The notes: generated from the letters alone by a model not told the origin. 55,616 nt of DNA from CAYJFG01 sp051881695 (GCA_051881695.1 JBJEQJ010000012.1:1-55616), one strand, 5' to 3'. Counted from the stretch's first letter, positions 33,207 to 42,438 are shown. Numbers and translations: made by a program.

Positions 33207-36200
33207 TATGGTTTTTGAAGCATTGGCGCTATTACTGCCGCTGCTGCCCAGAATACAGTATACAGCAAAAGCTCAAGCACACCAAGTCCCGAAAGGCCTG
33301 CCGTTATTGCAATAACGGATATGAGCAGAAGTCCCAATATTACTGCAACCGCCTGAATTACTATTGCGATGGAAATACTGTTTTTCATTCTTATACAGCC
33401 GGACACCGCCCTTGCAAGGGAGTAAATTTTTCCTCTTGTAGAAATATATGCCGGAGATTCCTCCTCTTTAACGGACATCTCCTCCTTGCATATGTTGCCA
33501 AGGCTTACCGGCAATATCTTTACCGAACGGAAATAAATTTTAAAGTCCTTTGCAATGCTGTCCTGCGTAATGTTCGGGTCTGCCGTTCTTACTAGAACGG
33601 TAACACCCGTATTTTCAAGCCGCTTAAATTCATTTATTATGCGTTTGTCTGCCTTGTAATTGGTAACAAGCATTGCAATAAGCTGTCCTGCATTTGCAAG
33701 ATATGTTATTTTATTGCTATCGTCCTCTTTATTTCTTTGCTCAAAGTCAACGCTGGGGATATCTACTGAATATTTCTGCATAAGCTCTCTCGTGCCGAGC
33801 AAAAGTCTTTCGCCGTTTACCCAGCTGATAAGACCCTTGCCGTCCTCATACTTTACGCTCTCGACATTCGGCAGATTCATATTTTTGTCGGTTATAACGT
33901 CCTCAAAAATATAAGTAAGCGGAGTATTTGCAATTTTAAGCACCGCCGCAGCATTTATAAACGCCTTGTCTGCGTTATTTTTGCTGAACATTTTAACAGC
34001 GATAAGCTCCACTCTTCCTCTTGGGTAAAGCTCTCTTGCGTCTGCCATAATTGCTCTTGTTTCGCAAAACTGCTTAACAGCAGGGTAGCCTGCCACCATT
34101 GCGTTATTGTTAACCGCCGTTTTGCAAAGGCTTTTCATCGGAAGATTTACCGCAAGCATACAGCAAACAGGTATACCTACGCATAAAACGGCCGTCAAGG
34201 CAGATATTGCATCGCCCGGATTTTTATAGATAATGCCGTATACTATGGCTATTAAAACGGCAAATGCGGTGCAAATCGGCGCAAAGCGTGCCGCCATAGT
34301 CTGGCTGGGGTCGGGCGCATACGAAAGCTTTAAAAAGTTCTTTAAAAACTTTGTTCTGCGCTGATATGCAATTATCGGCTTGTCCGCCTTTGTGCCGGAC
34401 ACCATATCGTATGCCGCCTGCGATTCGTCCATAATTTTCACTGTGTATTTTCTTGCCGAATTTGTAATAAAACGGAAATTATTTTTTATTCTCTGCTGTA
34501 CCAGATATTTACCCAGCGTATTTAAAAACAGAGCAAGCATCACAATTATTGCATACAGATTTTTATTAAACGCAAAGTATTCCGATGCGTCGAATATTGA
34601 AATAATGCACTGCGCAAATGCCGCAACGCACGCAACCGAAACGGCTGTATCTGCATTGCCCTTAAAGGATATAAGCGGCTTAAGTCCGCCTAATACTGTT
34701 ACGTTGCATATTGCCGCCGACACAGCAAGCAACAAAAGCGTTGCCGCACAGAACATAACGTCTGCATTGGGCACATTTTCCTGAATTATTCCGGGGAAGA
34801 ATTTTTGCATAGCCGTTACTGCAAACGCTAAAACAAAAATTATAGCCGTTATTACGCACCTTATAAGCAGACGGCTCGCCTCAATGCTTATTTCGGCGCC
34901 TACTGCTCTTGTGTCCTGAACACGCTCAAAATCGTCTGGCTGTTCCTCGCTTACCTCTCTCAGCTTTGCAAAATCTGCCTTTTCCGCCGCATTTTCATAG
35001 CTTCCGAAAAGCTTTTCCTTAATTGTTTTATGCTCTTCCTGCTTATTTTCGTCCTTTTGCGGCTTTTGGGCATAGGTTTTTTCCCTTATCTCTTCACGTT
35101 CTGCTCTTTGCGCTCTCTCCGTCTTTTTCTCTGCTTTTTCTTTTCTTATCTCCTGCTTAATATATCCTTCGTATTCCTTTTTTATGGCATACTGAATTTT
35201 ATCAGAAGCAAGCGTTATTCTGTAAACGTCGCTTTCGTGTATGTATTCAGGCACTCTTACTCCGTTTACAAGCAGTTTTTCTCTTTCCTCGTCGGAAAGA
35301 TGCAGTGCGCTCATTTTTTCAAAACCGTTTGTATACACCTCTCTCGGCTTTGCTTCTATGCGGTTTTGTTTTTCTTCCTTTTCCTGGCTTCTTGCTTCCG
35401 CATTTTCTGCTCTTATCTGCTTTTGTACCTTTTCGCTTTGCTCTTTTGCGTTTTTAATAAGCTCCTGTGTACCTGCTGCCTTCGGAATATCCGCAACAGG
35501 CACGTTAAGCACCGGCACCTTTGTTATTTTTTCTTTTTTGCTGTCTTTATCGTCCTTTTTTTGCTGTGCCGCCTTTTTATTCTTTTCCGTTTTCTCATCT
35601 GCTTTGGCGGCAGAGCTGTCTGCGCTTTCCTGCGTTTTGGGGCGCTTTTTCGCCTCCGGAGTATTCTTTACCTCAATTTTCGCCCGTGTAAGCTCCTGCG
35701 CCTGCGCCATATCTGACGTCTGCACAGCATCTCTCTGCGGGTAAATATCATCGGGTGCAAATTCATCGGACTTATCGTTTATAAATCCCAAGAAAGCCGA
35801 CAGCTTGCCGGATATCCTTGAAAATACCGTCATATCCTCGTCAGCCGCCGAGTAAGCGCTGCGGCTTAGCTTTTCTTCAAGCTTTTTCTGCTTTTCAAGC
35901 CTTTTTTCTTCTTTTTCCTTTTGTCTTTTAAGCTTTTTTTCAAGCTTCAGCTTATCCCTGTCCTCTTTTGTCTGCACATCTGCACCGTTATTTATATTTA
36001 CTGCCGTATTGTGCACATTCGTTTCTGTCGGAACAGTTATCTTGTCAATATTTATCTTAGTTCTTGTTGAAATATCAACATACTCTCCGTTTTCCTGCAG
36101 TTTAGCAGGCTCCTCGTTTTTCTGTGTATTTTCAACCTCAGGCTTCTGCTCTTTGCTTTTCTGCACACTTTCAACCTCAGGCTTCTGCTCCTCGTTTTTA

Positions 36201-36667
36201 TTCCCGTCGGTTTCTTCTTCCTTATCAGCTATGGCCTCTGGCTCTCTGCTTTCACCCTCTGCCTTTACCTCCGGTTTTTCCTCTTCCTGCTCAAGCCTTG
36301 CGCTTTCGCCCTTTTCCTGTGCGCTGTTTTCGGCGGTCTGCTCTGTCATCTCCTTTTCTGCGTCGGAAATAATCTCCGCCTTAAGCTCCTGCTTCAGCTC
36401 CTCCTTAAGCTCCTGCTTAAGCTGCTCCTTCTGTCTTTCCAGCTCCTGTCTTTCCTTTTCCTGCCTTACACTGCTTAAATGTGTTATTTTAGAGCTGTCG
36501 TTACCCTCCTGCGGCTTTTTATCGCTGAATATTTCCTCCATTATCGGGCGCTGCTTTTGCTGCTCCGGCTCCTTTTCCTCTTCGGCATTTTGAGAGTCTT
36601 CATCTTCTGTAGCGTTCATCAGCTTTTTTATTCTGTCAAATAACGAAAGTTTTTCTTTGCCGTCCAT
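33206..36667 (-). CDS. Large membrane protein resembling a degenerate P-type ATPase with a coiled-coil N-terminus
   Basis: A 1,153-residue protein. Residues 1-590 are highly charged, with long Lys/Glu/Gln-rich coiled-coil stretches. Residues about 600-850 hold six membrane helices. Residues about 855-1090 are soluble, and two more helices follow. The second half follows the layout of heavy-metal P-type ATPases: LGTRELM and GKGLISWVNGE match the nucleotide-binding domain pattern, and DPSQTMAARFAPICTAF matches the helix before the CPC region. Yet the key motifs are missing. The DKTGT site reads DARELY (Asp876), CPC reads PVCC, TGDN reads RTADPN, no GDGxND is seen, and the actuator TGES segment is reduced to about 30 residues. 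It is likely not a pump. GGGA precedes the ATG. rlmB lies 30 bp upstream. Confidence 0.72.
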   Translation of the reverse strand: MDGKEKLSLFDRIKKLMNATEDEDSQNAEEEKEPEQQKQRPIMEEIFSDKKPQEGNDSSKITHLSSVRQEKERQELERQKEQLKQELKEELKQELKAEIISDAEKEMTEQTAENSAQEKGESARLEQEEEKPEVKAEGESREPEAIADKEEETDGNKNEEQKPEVESVQKSKEQKPEVENTQKNEEPAKLQENGEYVDISTRTKINIDKITVPTETNVHNTAVNINNGADVQTKEDRDKLKLEKKLKRQKEKEEKRLEKQKKLEEKLSRSAYSAADEDMTVFSRISGKLSAFLGFINDKSDEFAPDDIYPQRDAVQTSDMAQAQELTRAKIEVKNTPEAKKRPKTQESADSSAAKADEKTEKNKKAAQQKKDDKDSKKEKITKVPVLNVPVADIPKAAGTQELIKNAKEQSEKVQKQIRAENAEARSQEKEEKQNRIEAKPREVYTNGFEKMSALHLSDEEREKLLVNGVRVPEYIHESDVYRITLASDKIQYAIKKEYEGYIKQEIRKEKAEKKTERAQRAEREEIREKTYAQKPQKDENKQEEHKTIKEKLFGSYENAAEKADFAKLREVSEEQPDDFERVQDTRAVGAEISIEASRLLIRCVITAIIFVLAFAVTAMQKFFPGIIQENVPNADVMFCAATLLLLAVSAAICNVTVLGGLKPLISFKGNADTAVSVACVAAFAQCIISIFDASEYFAFNKNLYAIIVMLALFLNTLGKYLVQQRIKNNFRFITNSARKYTVKIMDESQAAYDMVSGTKADKPIIAYQRRTKFLKNFLKLSYAPDPSQTMAARFAPICTAFAVLIAIVYGIIYKNPGDAISALTAVLCVGIPVCCMLAVNLPMKSLCKTAVNNNAMVAGYPAVKQFCETRAIMADARELYPRGRVELIAVKMFSKNNADKAFINAAAVLKIANTPLTYIFEDVITDKNMNLPNVESVKYEDGKGLISWVNGERLLLGTRELMQKYSVDIPSVDFEQRNKEDDSNKITYLANAGQLIAMLVTNYKADKRIINEFKRLENTGVTVLVRTADPNITQDSIAKDFKIYFRSVKILPVSLGNICKEEMSVKEEESPAYISTRGKIYSLARAVSGCIRMKNSISIAIVIQAVAVILGLLLISVIAITAGLSGLGVLELLLYTVFWAAAAVIAPMLQKP

Positions 36668-36697
36668 CTTTTCTCATCCCTTTCAGCAAAAAAATCA

Positions 36698-37474
36698 TTA
36701 TATCCCCATTCTCTGCCTTGCCGCCTCGTAAATTATTATTCCTGCCGCAACAGAGGCATTAAGCGAATTTATCTTACCCTTCATAGGAAGCGATAAAATT
36801 ACATCGCACTTTTCTTTTACAAGGCGGCTCATTCCGCTGCCCTCATTACCTATTACAATAGCAACGGCTCCCTTTAAATCACTTTTGCACCACGGCTGTC
36901 CGTCCATATCTGCACCGAAAACCCACACACCGCGCTGTTTCAGCTCCTCAAGCGTTCTTGCAATATTTGTAACCCTTGCAACAGGTACATATTCAACTGC
37001 CCCTGCCGAGGATTTTCCGACAGTACCGCTAAGCCCTGCGCTTCTTCTTTTCGGAATAATTATACCGTGTACCCCGGCACATTCAGCCGTTCTTATTATT
37101 GCTCCCAGATTATGCGGGTCTTCAATTTCGTCAAGCACGACTATAAACGGCGGCTCGTTTTTCTCCTTTGCCGCATTAAAAATATCCTCAACGCTTGCGT
37201 ACTGCTTAACTCCAGCATATGCTATTATTCCCTGATGGTTTGCGCCGCCGCATATTAAATCAAGCTTTTTGCCGTCAACCTCTTTTATAACAACGCCCTG
37301 CTGCCTTGCCTTGGCAACTACTGCGGCAGTTGACGTGCCCTTAAAGCCCTTTGCAACTAAAATCTTATCAAGCGGTCTTCCGCTTTTTATTGCCTCCGTC
37401 ACAGGGTTTCTGCCTATTATCAAATCTCTGCTTCTGTTTTCTTCCATATCTGTAACTATAAACTCCATTCGCAT
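36698..37474 (-). CDS. rlmB: 23S rRNA 2'-O-ribose methyltransferase RlmB-like (TrmH/SpoU)
   Basis: A SPOUT-class methyltransferase of about 258 residues that methylates the 2'-OH of a 23S rRNA guanosine with SAM. The N-terminal substrate-binding part is DLIIGRNPVTEAIKSG. The knotted catalytic part has motif 1 (DEIEDPHNLGAIIRTAEC), motif 2 (VIGNEGSGMSRLV) and motif 3 (ILSLPMKGKINSLNASVAAG). The start is uncertain: 37474 (ATG) has only a weak GAG upstream. MEENRSRDL at 37447 matches the usual protein start but its GGAG is about 15 nt away. The gene is upstream of the large membrane protein gene and probably co-transcribed. A tRNA Gm18 role (TrmH) is less likely from motif spacing. Confidence 0.9.
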   Translation of the reverse strand: MRMEFIVTDMEENRSRDLIIGRNPVTEAIKSGRPLDKILVAKGFKGTSTAAVVAKARQQGVVIKEVDGKKLDLICGGANHQGIIAYAGVKQYASVEDIFNAAKEKNEPPFIVVLDEIEDPHNLGAIIRTAECAGVHGIIIPKRRSAGLSGTVGKSSAGAVEYVPVARVTNIARTLEELKQRGVWVFGADMDGQPWCKSDLKGAVAIVIGNEGSGMSRLVKEKCDVILSLPMKGKINSLNASVAAGIIIYEAARQRMGI

Positions 37475-37742
37475 AACTCGTTAGGGAAAATACCTCACGC
37501 TTTTCCTGCGGACATTTTCAAAATGAATATTTCTGTCAGCAGGCGAAAAAAACTTCCAAAAGCTTCGGTAATAATCAAATGTGCATAATTATTTTCAATT
37601 ATACCACAACACACAGGCAAATTGATACCCTTTTTTGAAAAATTGTCATTTTCGGTGTAAATTATTTGCCTGCCGTTTTTCCCAAACAAAATATTTAAAC
37701 CCACTTCTGCTCATCTTAAGTCGGTTAATAATCAGCCAAATT

Positions 37743-38342
37743 TTATGTATTAATAATACCGCCAAAAAGCAAAAGTACATTCTTTGCATACGCCGGCAAG
37801 CCGAAGGTTCCGGTGACCGGGTCTTTAAAAAGCTCAGCTTTCGGCGGCGAAACGGTAAACCAAAAGAACATACAGAAATACAGGAACAAAAGCACTGCGG
37901 CAAGCGGAAACCATACCCTGAAATCCCTTTGCAAATATGTTATTTTATATGACAAAACGTGCGCCAGAGCTATAAAAACAAAAACGCTTAAAATATCCAC
38001 CCAAAGCACAGCTTTGCCTGTGAACGCTGTATATAGGTAAAAGAAGAGAATTTCTGCTAAGCCGAGCGAATAAATACCGACCGTTTTTGAAATTACAAAC
38101 ATTTTAAACGGCGGTCTTGCTGCGGCAAGCTCTATAAAGCTCCACGCAAGATACGGAATAGTAAAAATTTTAATATGCTCCCATACGCTTTCATTCACCG
38201 CACCGAAAAGCACGCTCCAAACAGCGCCGCCCGACCACTCAAAAACAAAGTGAAGAACAGTTCCTACCCCAAAGGTAAAAAATACACCTGCAAACTCCGC
38301 CCATTTCAGGTGTTTTTTCTGCTTTAATGCTTTTTCAGCCAT
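37743..38342 (-). CDS. DUF6512-like membrane protein
   Basis: A 199-residue protein with about six helices. The N-terminal pattern LKWAEFAGVFFTFGVGTVLHFVFEWSGG (written as LKWAEFAGVFF then GTVLHFVFEWSGG) and VNESVWEHIKIFTIPYLAW are characteristic of the DUF6512 family of Clostridia. Function is unknown. ATG 38342 has GGAGG 10 nt upstream; an in-frame GTG at 38351 lies too close to it. Monocistronic. The gap on its 3' side (37475-37742) shows no gene. Confidence 0.75.
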   Translation of the reverse strand: MAEKALKQKKHLKWAEFAGVFFTFGVGTVLHFVFEWSGGAVWSVLFGAVNESVWEHIKIFTIPYLAWSFIELAAARPPFKMFVISKTVGIYSLGLAEILFFYLYTAFTGKAVLWVDILSVFVFIALAHVLSYKITYLQRDFRVWFPLAAVLLFLYFCMFFWFTVSPPKAELFKDPVTGTFGLPAYAKNVLLLFGGIINT

Positions 38343-38621
38343 AATATTCACGCCTCCGCCCGGTATATATTCACAAAACAGGAGTATATGATATGCGCTT
38401 ACTGTAAATTATATTCTCGCTCAATATCCGTATTCTTCCCCTTATTTGCAACTTTACGGCAGGTTACAGCCAAAAAAACGTTCGGCGTCTGTCGCACCGG
38501 TATCAGACCGGATACCGAAAATTTTTCTCGCTTTACGGTGCATAATCGGATAAAAATTGCATAAAAATATATCAGACATATACTGTTAAATAAGGAAAAA
38601 AATAAAAATGTGTGCAATGTC

Positions 38622-38650
38622 TTGACAAACAGGGCGCTGCGTGTTAATAT
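38622..38650 (+). promoter_or_regulatory. tRNA-fMet promoter
   Basis: TTGACA (38622-38627), 17-bp spacer, TAATAT (38645-38650; an overlapping TATAAT starts at 38648). The tRNA begins 30 bp downstream. The remainder of the 38343-38679 gap holds only a weak CGGTATC/GATACCG hairpin at 38498-38517. Confidence 0.7.
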
Positions 38651-38679
38651 AATTAAGCTGTAAACAGCGGCATAAATAT

Positions 38680-38755
<76 letters not shown>

Positions 38756-38760
38756 AAAAA

Positions 38761-38786
38761 ACGGATACCGTAGGGTGTCCGTTTTC
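38761..38786 (+). terminator. Terminator of tRNA gene
   Basis: ACGGA-AC (38761-38768) pairs with GT-TCCGT (38776-38783 approximately), followed by TTTTCTTTT. Between here and 38940 there is a second hairpin (AACGCCATGGTATGGCGTTTTT) and no gene. Confidence 0.65.
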
Positions 38787-38940
38787 TTTTGCATAAAAAG
38801 GCGCTGGGCTTGAAGGCGAGCGTTAAGAAAACGCCATGGTATGGCGTTTTTGGCGAGAGCGCCGATGACACTCCGACTGTGAACAAGCCGCAGCAAGCAA
38901 GTTGCTCAGCTTTGGCGAATATAGGTTCAATACTTTATCC

Positions 38941-38967
38941 AAAAAAAGGACAGCCTGACGGCTGTCC
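38941..38967 (-). terminator. Terminator of Lys/Ala-rich protein gene
   Basis: On the minus strand GGACAGCC (38967-38960) pairs with GGCTGTCC (38955-38948), followed by seven T residues. Confidence 0.85.
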
Positions 38968-39010
38968 TCAATTTGTTTGTTAAATTCTGATGGCTGATTA
39001 TTCTGTAAAA

Positions 39011-39448
39011 TCAGAAATAAACGTCCATCTGATTATTGCTGTCAAGCTCACCGTTTACTACGAAGTAAGCTTTTCTTTCCTCCGGCTTAACAAAGATTTC
39101 AAGAGTCTTAATCTCTTCCTTGCCGCCGTTTGCAGCATATGTAGCCTTTACATTCTCAATAATGCTGTCTACTGCTTCCTGACCGCCGTCAAACTCGATT
39201 ACTACAGAAACCTTAGGCTCTGCCTTCTTTGTTGTTTTCTTAGCAGGTGCTTTCTTTGCAGGAGCTTTTTTTGCAGCTGTTGTCTTTGCCTCTGCCTTAG
39301 CCGGCTCTGCAGCCTTTGCAGCTGTTTTTGTTGTCTTTGTTGCTGTTTTTGTTGTTTTTGCAGCTGTTGTTTTTGCAGCTGTTGTCTTTGCAGGTGCTGC
39401 CTTTACCTCTGTTGTTTTTTCCTCTGTTGTTTTCTTAGCCTGTGCCAT
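39011..39448 (-). CDS. Lys/Ala-rich protein, DUF6465-like
   Basis: A 145-residue soluble protein. Residues 1-75 are repetitive and basic (AKTTAAKTT, APAKKAPAKKTTKK), like histone-H1-type tails. Residues about 76-145 form a small folded domain (VSVVIEFDGGQEAVDSI; EERKAYFVVNGE), matching the DUF6465 family frequent in Clostridia. The tail suggests nucleic-acid binding; the function is unknown. ATG 39448 has GAAGG upstream. A longer reading from 39523 has no ribosome site. A strong terminator follows. Confidence 0.78.
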   Translation of the reverse strand: MAQAKKTTEEKTTEVKAAPAKTTAAKTTAAKTTKTATKTTKTAAKAAEPAKAEAKTTAAKKAPAKKAPAKKTTKKAEPKVSVVIEFDGGQEAVDSIIENVKATYAANGGKEEIKTLEIFVKPEERKAYFVVNGELDSNNQMDVYF

Positions 39449-39729
39449 TTCGTTACCTTCTTTCATTTTATAAAAACGGGTATTTAATCGCTGTTTTTGC
39501 TGTGAGAAAGGCAATTTTTCCAAGCAATAAACTTATACCTCTCACCTTTGTAATATTATATTACTTATTATTCACTATGTCAAACAAATCCCACCATAAT
39601 CACAATTTTTCAGTTTGTATTACAGTTTTTTTCTAGCAACAGAAATTTTATTTGGCATTTATTACAAAAACACAATAGGTATTATATCAATAATTACCAA
39701 CAAAATCATAATGGCGGCTGTTTAACAGC

Positions 39730-40008
39730 TTAACAATCACAGCACATGCTGTGCTTTACACGATCTCTTTCCTCTGCTGCCTTACCGTCGTTAAATCTGT
39801 CAAGAGTACCAACAAGATAGCCGGTAATTCTTCTGATTCTTTCAATCGGTACTGGTTCAAAATGACAGGTAAGATCTACAAATTCGCCGTCGAGCGCAAT
39901 GTCCAAATCTGTTATTTTTCTGGTTGGATATTTCTCTCTGCTGTGCTTTATATATGCATTAATTTCTTCCTTTGAAAGCGTTCCGCCTGTTACATTTACG
40001 TTCATCAT
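39730..40008 (-). CDS. Small NRDD-family protein
   Basis: A 92-residue soluble protein. RIRRITGYLVGTLDRFNDGKAAE, read as RIRRITGYLVGT and DRFNDGKAAEERDRVKH, resembles the C-terminal part of anaerobic class III ribonucleotide reductases (NRDD family), including the region near the zinc site. It lacks the catalytic barrel and glycyl radical loop, so it is not a reductase. It ends MCCDC, three cysteines that could bind metal. AAGGAG precedes the first ATG. The gene is alone. It may bind or regulate the full enzyme, or be an independent small family. Confidence 0.65.
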   Translation of the reverse strand: MMNVNVTGGTLSKEEINAYIKHSREKYPTRKITDLDIALDGEFVDLTCHFEPVPIERIRRITGYLVGTLDRFNDGKAAEERDRVKHSMCCDC

Positions 40009-40330
40009 TATTTCTCCTTTTCGTTTTAATTAATATATTTTGCATTGATTATAGTTTTCTTTGCTGATTTTATTATACACATTTTCTCGGAGAAAAACTG
40101 TGGCATCTGCAACATTTTTTAACTTTTCACAAAATTTTTTACTAAATCTTGTGGTTTAAATAAAATATCACAACAATATGCAGGACTGGAAACTTTTGAT
40201 TCTTTACAATAAAATTCTTGATATTTCAGCGCAATTAAACTAAAATAAATTTATAAACCAACTTACGTTACAGACTTTTTGTATAAACTGAAAGCTGATT
40301 TTTGATAACAACATTTTAGGAGGACAAAAT
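40009..40330. other. AT-rich gap between divergent genes
   Basis: About 320 bp with no ORF, RNA fold or repeat that I can support. It must hold the promoters of the divergent NRDD-like and WYL genes, but none matches the consensus well enough to call. Confidence 0.5.
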
Positions 40331-41335
40331 ATGCCTAAAAGCTCAAACCAAAAGCTTAAGCTGCTTTATCTAATGAAAATATTACAGCAGCATACTGACG
40401 AGGAGCACGCAATAACGCTTGCCCGCATTACGGAAATGCTGTATTCCTACGGAATAACTGCCGAAAGGAAAAGCCTTTATGACGATTTGGAGGCGCTGCG
40501 TACCTTTGGAATAGACGTTGTAAAGCGCAAGGGGAAAACATATGAATATTACATTGCAAACAGAGATTTTCAGCTGCCGGAGCTTAAGCTGCTTGTAGAC
40601 GCTGTGCAGTCCTCAAAATTTTTAACCGTTAAAAAATCGAACGAGCTTATAAAAAAGCTCGAGAGCCTTGCAAGCACGCACGAAGCACAGCTTTTACAGC
40701 GTCAGGTTGTTGTTGCAAACAGAATAAAAAATATGAACGAATGTATTTACTACAACGTAGATACTATTCATTTGGCAATTTCCCTGAATAAGCAGATAAG
40801 CTTTACATATTTTGAATGGGCGGTATCGTTTGATACAAAGGAAAAAATAAAAAAGCGACCGCGCAAGGGCGGCGCCGCATACGTTGTAAGCCCATGGTGC
40901 TTAACGTGGGATAACGAAAATTATTATCTGATTGCCTATGACTCCTTGGCAGACAAGCTTAAGCATTACAGAGTGGATAAAATGCAGTCCATAAATATTC
41001 TGGATTTCGAACGTGACGGTGAAGACACCTACGGCGGCTTTAACAGCGCAGAGTACGCCAAGAAAACCTTTGGAATGTACGGCGGAGAGGAACAGTCCGT
41101 AAAGCTCAAATTTAAAAACGAGCTTATCGGCGTGGTTGTTGACCGCTTTGGAAAGGATATTTTTATAACTAAGGACGGCGACGACAGCTTTACAGTCAAT
41201 GTGTCCGTTATGGTAAGCGGACAGTTCTTTGCCTGGCTTTTCGGGCTTGCAGACGGTGTTACAATTTTATCGCCCGAAAGCGTTATAAAGCAATATAAAA
41301 AGCACGGAAAAAAGGCGCTTAAAAAGTACAAATGA
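40331..41335 (+). CDS. WYL-domain transcriptional regulator
   Basis: A 334-residue regulator: an N-terminal winged helix (residues about 5-75; TLARITEMLYSYGITAERKS and SLYDDLEALRTFGID) and a C-terminal WYL domain (residues about 140-235; VSPWCLTWDNENYYLIAYD, and KHYRVDKMQSI) with a WCX-type end. Such proteins sense nucleotides or nucleic acid and control DNA-damage, phage-defence or metabolic genes. AGGAGG lies at ideal distance before the ATG. The next gene begins 86 bp later behind a hairpin. There is no CRISPR or other defence locus in the window, so its targets are unknown. Confidence 0.88.
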   Translation: MPKSSNQKLKLLYLMKILQQHTDEEHAITLARITEMLYSYGITAERKSLYDDLEALRTFGIDVVKRKGKTYEYYIANRDFQLPELKLLVDAVQSSKFLTVKKSNELIKKLESLASTHEAQLLQRQVVVANRIKNMNECIYYNVDTIHLAISLNKQISFTYFEWAVSFDTKEKIKKRPRKGGAAYVVSPWCLTWDNENYYLIAYDSLADKLKHYRVDKMQSINILDFERDGEDTYGGFNSAEYAKKTFGMYGGEEQSVKLKFKNELIGVVVDRFGKDIFITKDGDDSFTVNVSVMVSGQFFAWLFGLADGVTILSPESVIKQYKKHGKKALKKYK

Positions 41336-41363
41336 TGTCTGTCTGACAGGGCGAATCACGCTG

Positions 41364-41420
41364 TAAAGTCCTTTTTATGGTACTTATATTTTTGTATCAT
41401 AAAATAAAAGGGGGACTTTA
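41364..41420 (+). promoter_or_regulatory. Hairpin covering the ribosome site of the 105-residue protein
   Basis: TAAAGTCC (41364-41371) pairs with GGACTTTA (41413-41420). Inside, TTTTATGGTAC (41373-41383) pairs with GTATCATAAAA (41394-41404). The Shine-Dalgarno AAAGGGGG lies in the bulge between the stems. It could make translation of the following gene conditional, or act as the end of the WYL transcript. Confidence 0.5.
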
Positions 41421-41421
41421 A

Positions 41422-41739
41422 ATGATGGAAATTTGTTTATTCGTACTTATTTTAAAGGCTGTATGCTGGGTTATAGGCATTGTAAAGCCGGATTTTGAAA
41501 AACAGGTAAGGAGCGCTGAAAGCATATATGTCAACGCTAAAAATCAGCGCATAAGAAACAGCTCAAAAACAGCAAAGTCACAGCGCCGCACCGTACAGTA
41601 TGCAAGCTGTAAAAATGTGCAGATGCGCCCTGCGCCTTATGCAGCGCCGTTTAAAAAAGCTCCGGTGCTTACGGCCGTTGACCGCTATAACGACGGCTTC
41701 TGCACAGACAGCGGATATATTTACAAAAAAGCAGGATAA
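41422..41739 (+). CDS. Small membrane-anchored basic protein
   Basis: A 105-residue protein: an N-terminal helix (EICLFVLILKAVCWVIGIV) and a basic cytoplasmic or external tail (NQRIRNSSKTAKSQRRT). AGGGGG precedes the tandem ATGs. The HD gene begins 39 bp after its stop. Not recognised; its reality rests on the ribosome site and operon-like position. Confidence 0.5.
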   Translation: MMEICLFVLILKAVCWVIGIVKPDFEKQVRSAESIYVNAKNQRIRNSSKTAKSQRRTVQYASCKNVQMRPAPYAAPFKKAPVLTAVDRYNDGFCTDSGYIYKKAG

Positions 41740-41778
41740 TAAATTAGGTATTATGCAAAAGAAAAAAGAGGTGCTTTC

Positions 41779-42438
41779 TTGATTACTTTTGAACAGGTTA
41801 AAAACAGCGAAATAATACGAACATATATTGAAAAAGCAGATGAATCGCTTATTGCAATGGGCTTTACGGAGCACAGCTATGCACACGTTACAAAGGTTGC
41901 CTCAACTGCAAGCTATATTCTGCTTACAATGGGTTACACTGAGCGAGAGGCGGAGCTTGCACAAATTGCAGGCTATCTGCACGATATAGGAAACGTCATA
42001 AACAGAATTGACCATGCACAAAGCGGCGCAGTAATGGCTTTTCGTATTTTGGACAATATGCAGGCTGACGCCGCAGACATAGCCACAATAATAACGGCTA
42101 TCGGCAATCATGACGAGGGAACTGCCTACGCAGTAAACCCAATAGCGGCGGCGCTTATTCTTGCAGACAAATGTGACGTGCGCCGTTCAAGAGTAAGAAA
42201 CAGCGACATTGCTACCTTTGACATACACGACAGAGTTAATTACTCGGTTGTAAGCTCAAAGCTTTCTATAAACGAAGACAAAACAGTAATTGAGCTTCGC
42301 CTGAAGATAGACACCTCTGTTTGCTCTGTTATGAATTATTTTGAAATATTTTTAGGCAGAATGGTGCTTTGCCGCAAGGCGGCGGAAAGGCTAAGCCTTA
42401 AATTCTCGCTTGTAATAAACGACCAACAGCTTTTGTAA
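41779..42438 (+). CDS. HD-domain phosphohydrolase
   Basis: A 219-residue protein of the HD superfamily. Metal ligands are His36 (EHSYAHV), His68-Asp69 (GYLHDIGNV) and the later His in ITAIGNHDEG, plus the Asp in ILADKCDVRRSR. HD proteins hydrolyse nucleotides or other phosphate esters in the cytoplasm. A TTG start is used: AGAGGTG lies 7 nt upstream of TTG 41779 and no ATG fits. It is 52 bp before the metalloprotease gene, so the two may be co-transcribed. The substrate is unknown. Confidence 0.85.
   Translation: MITFEQVKNSEIIRTYIEKADESLIAMGFTEHSYAHVTKVASTASYILLTMGYTEREAELAQIAGYLHDIGNVINRIDHAQSGAVMAFRILDNMQADAADIATIITAIGNHDEGTAYAVNPIAAALILADKCDVRRSRVRNSDIATFDIHDRVNYSVVSSKLSINEDKTVIELRLKIDTSVCSVMNYFEIFLGRMVLCRKAAERLSLKFSLVINDQQLL

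Noticed and set aside
32949..33218. 89-residue ORF across the MITE-like element
   Set aside because: It runs through the inverted repeat and the 3' end of the opposite gene, with no ribosome site and no protein-like pattern.
33206..36667. Functional heavy-metal P-type ATPase (copA/zntA-like)
   Set aside because: The phosphorylation, CPC and hinge motifs needed for pumping are absent.
38990..39487. Cys-rich plus-strand ORF
   Set aside because: Antisense of the Lys/Ala-rich repeat protein; the cysteines come from reversed Lys/Ala codons.
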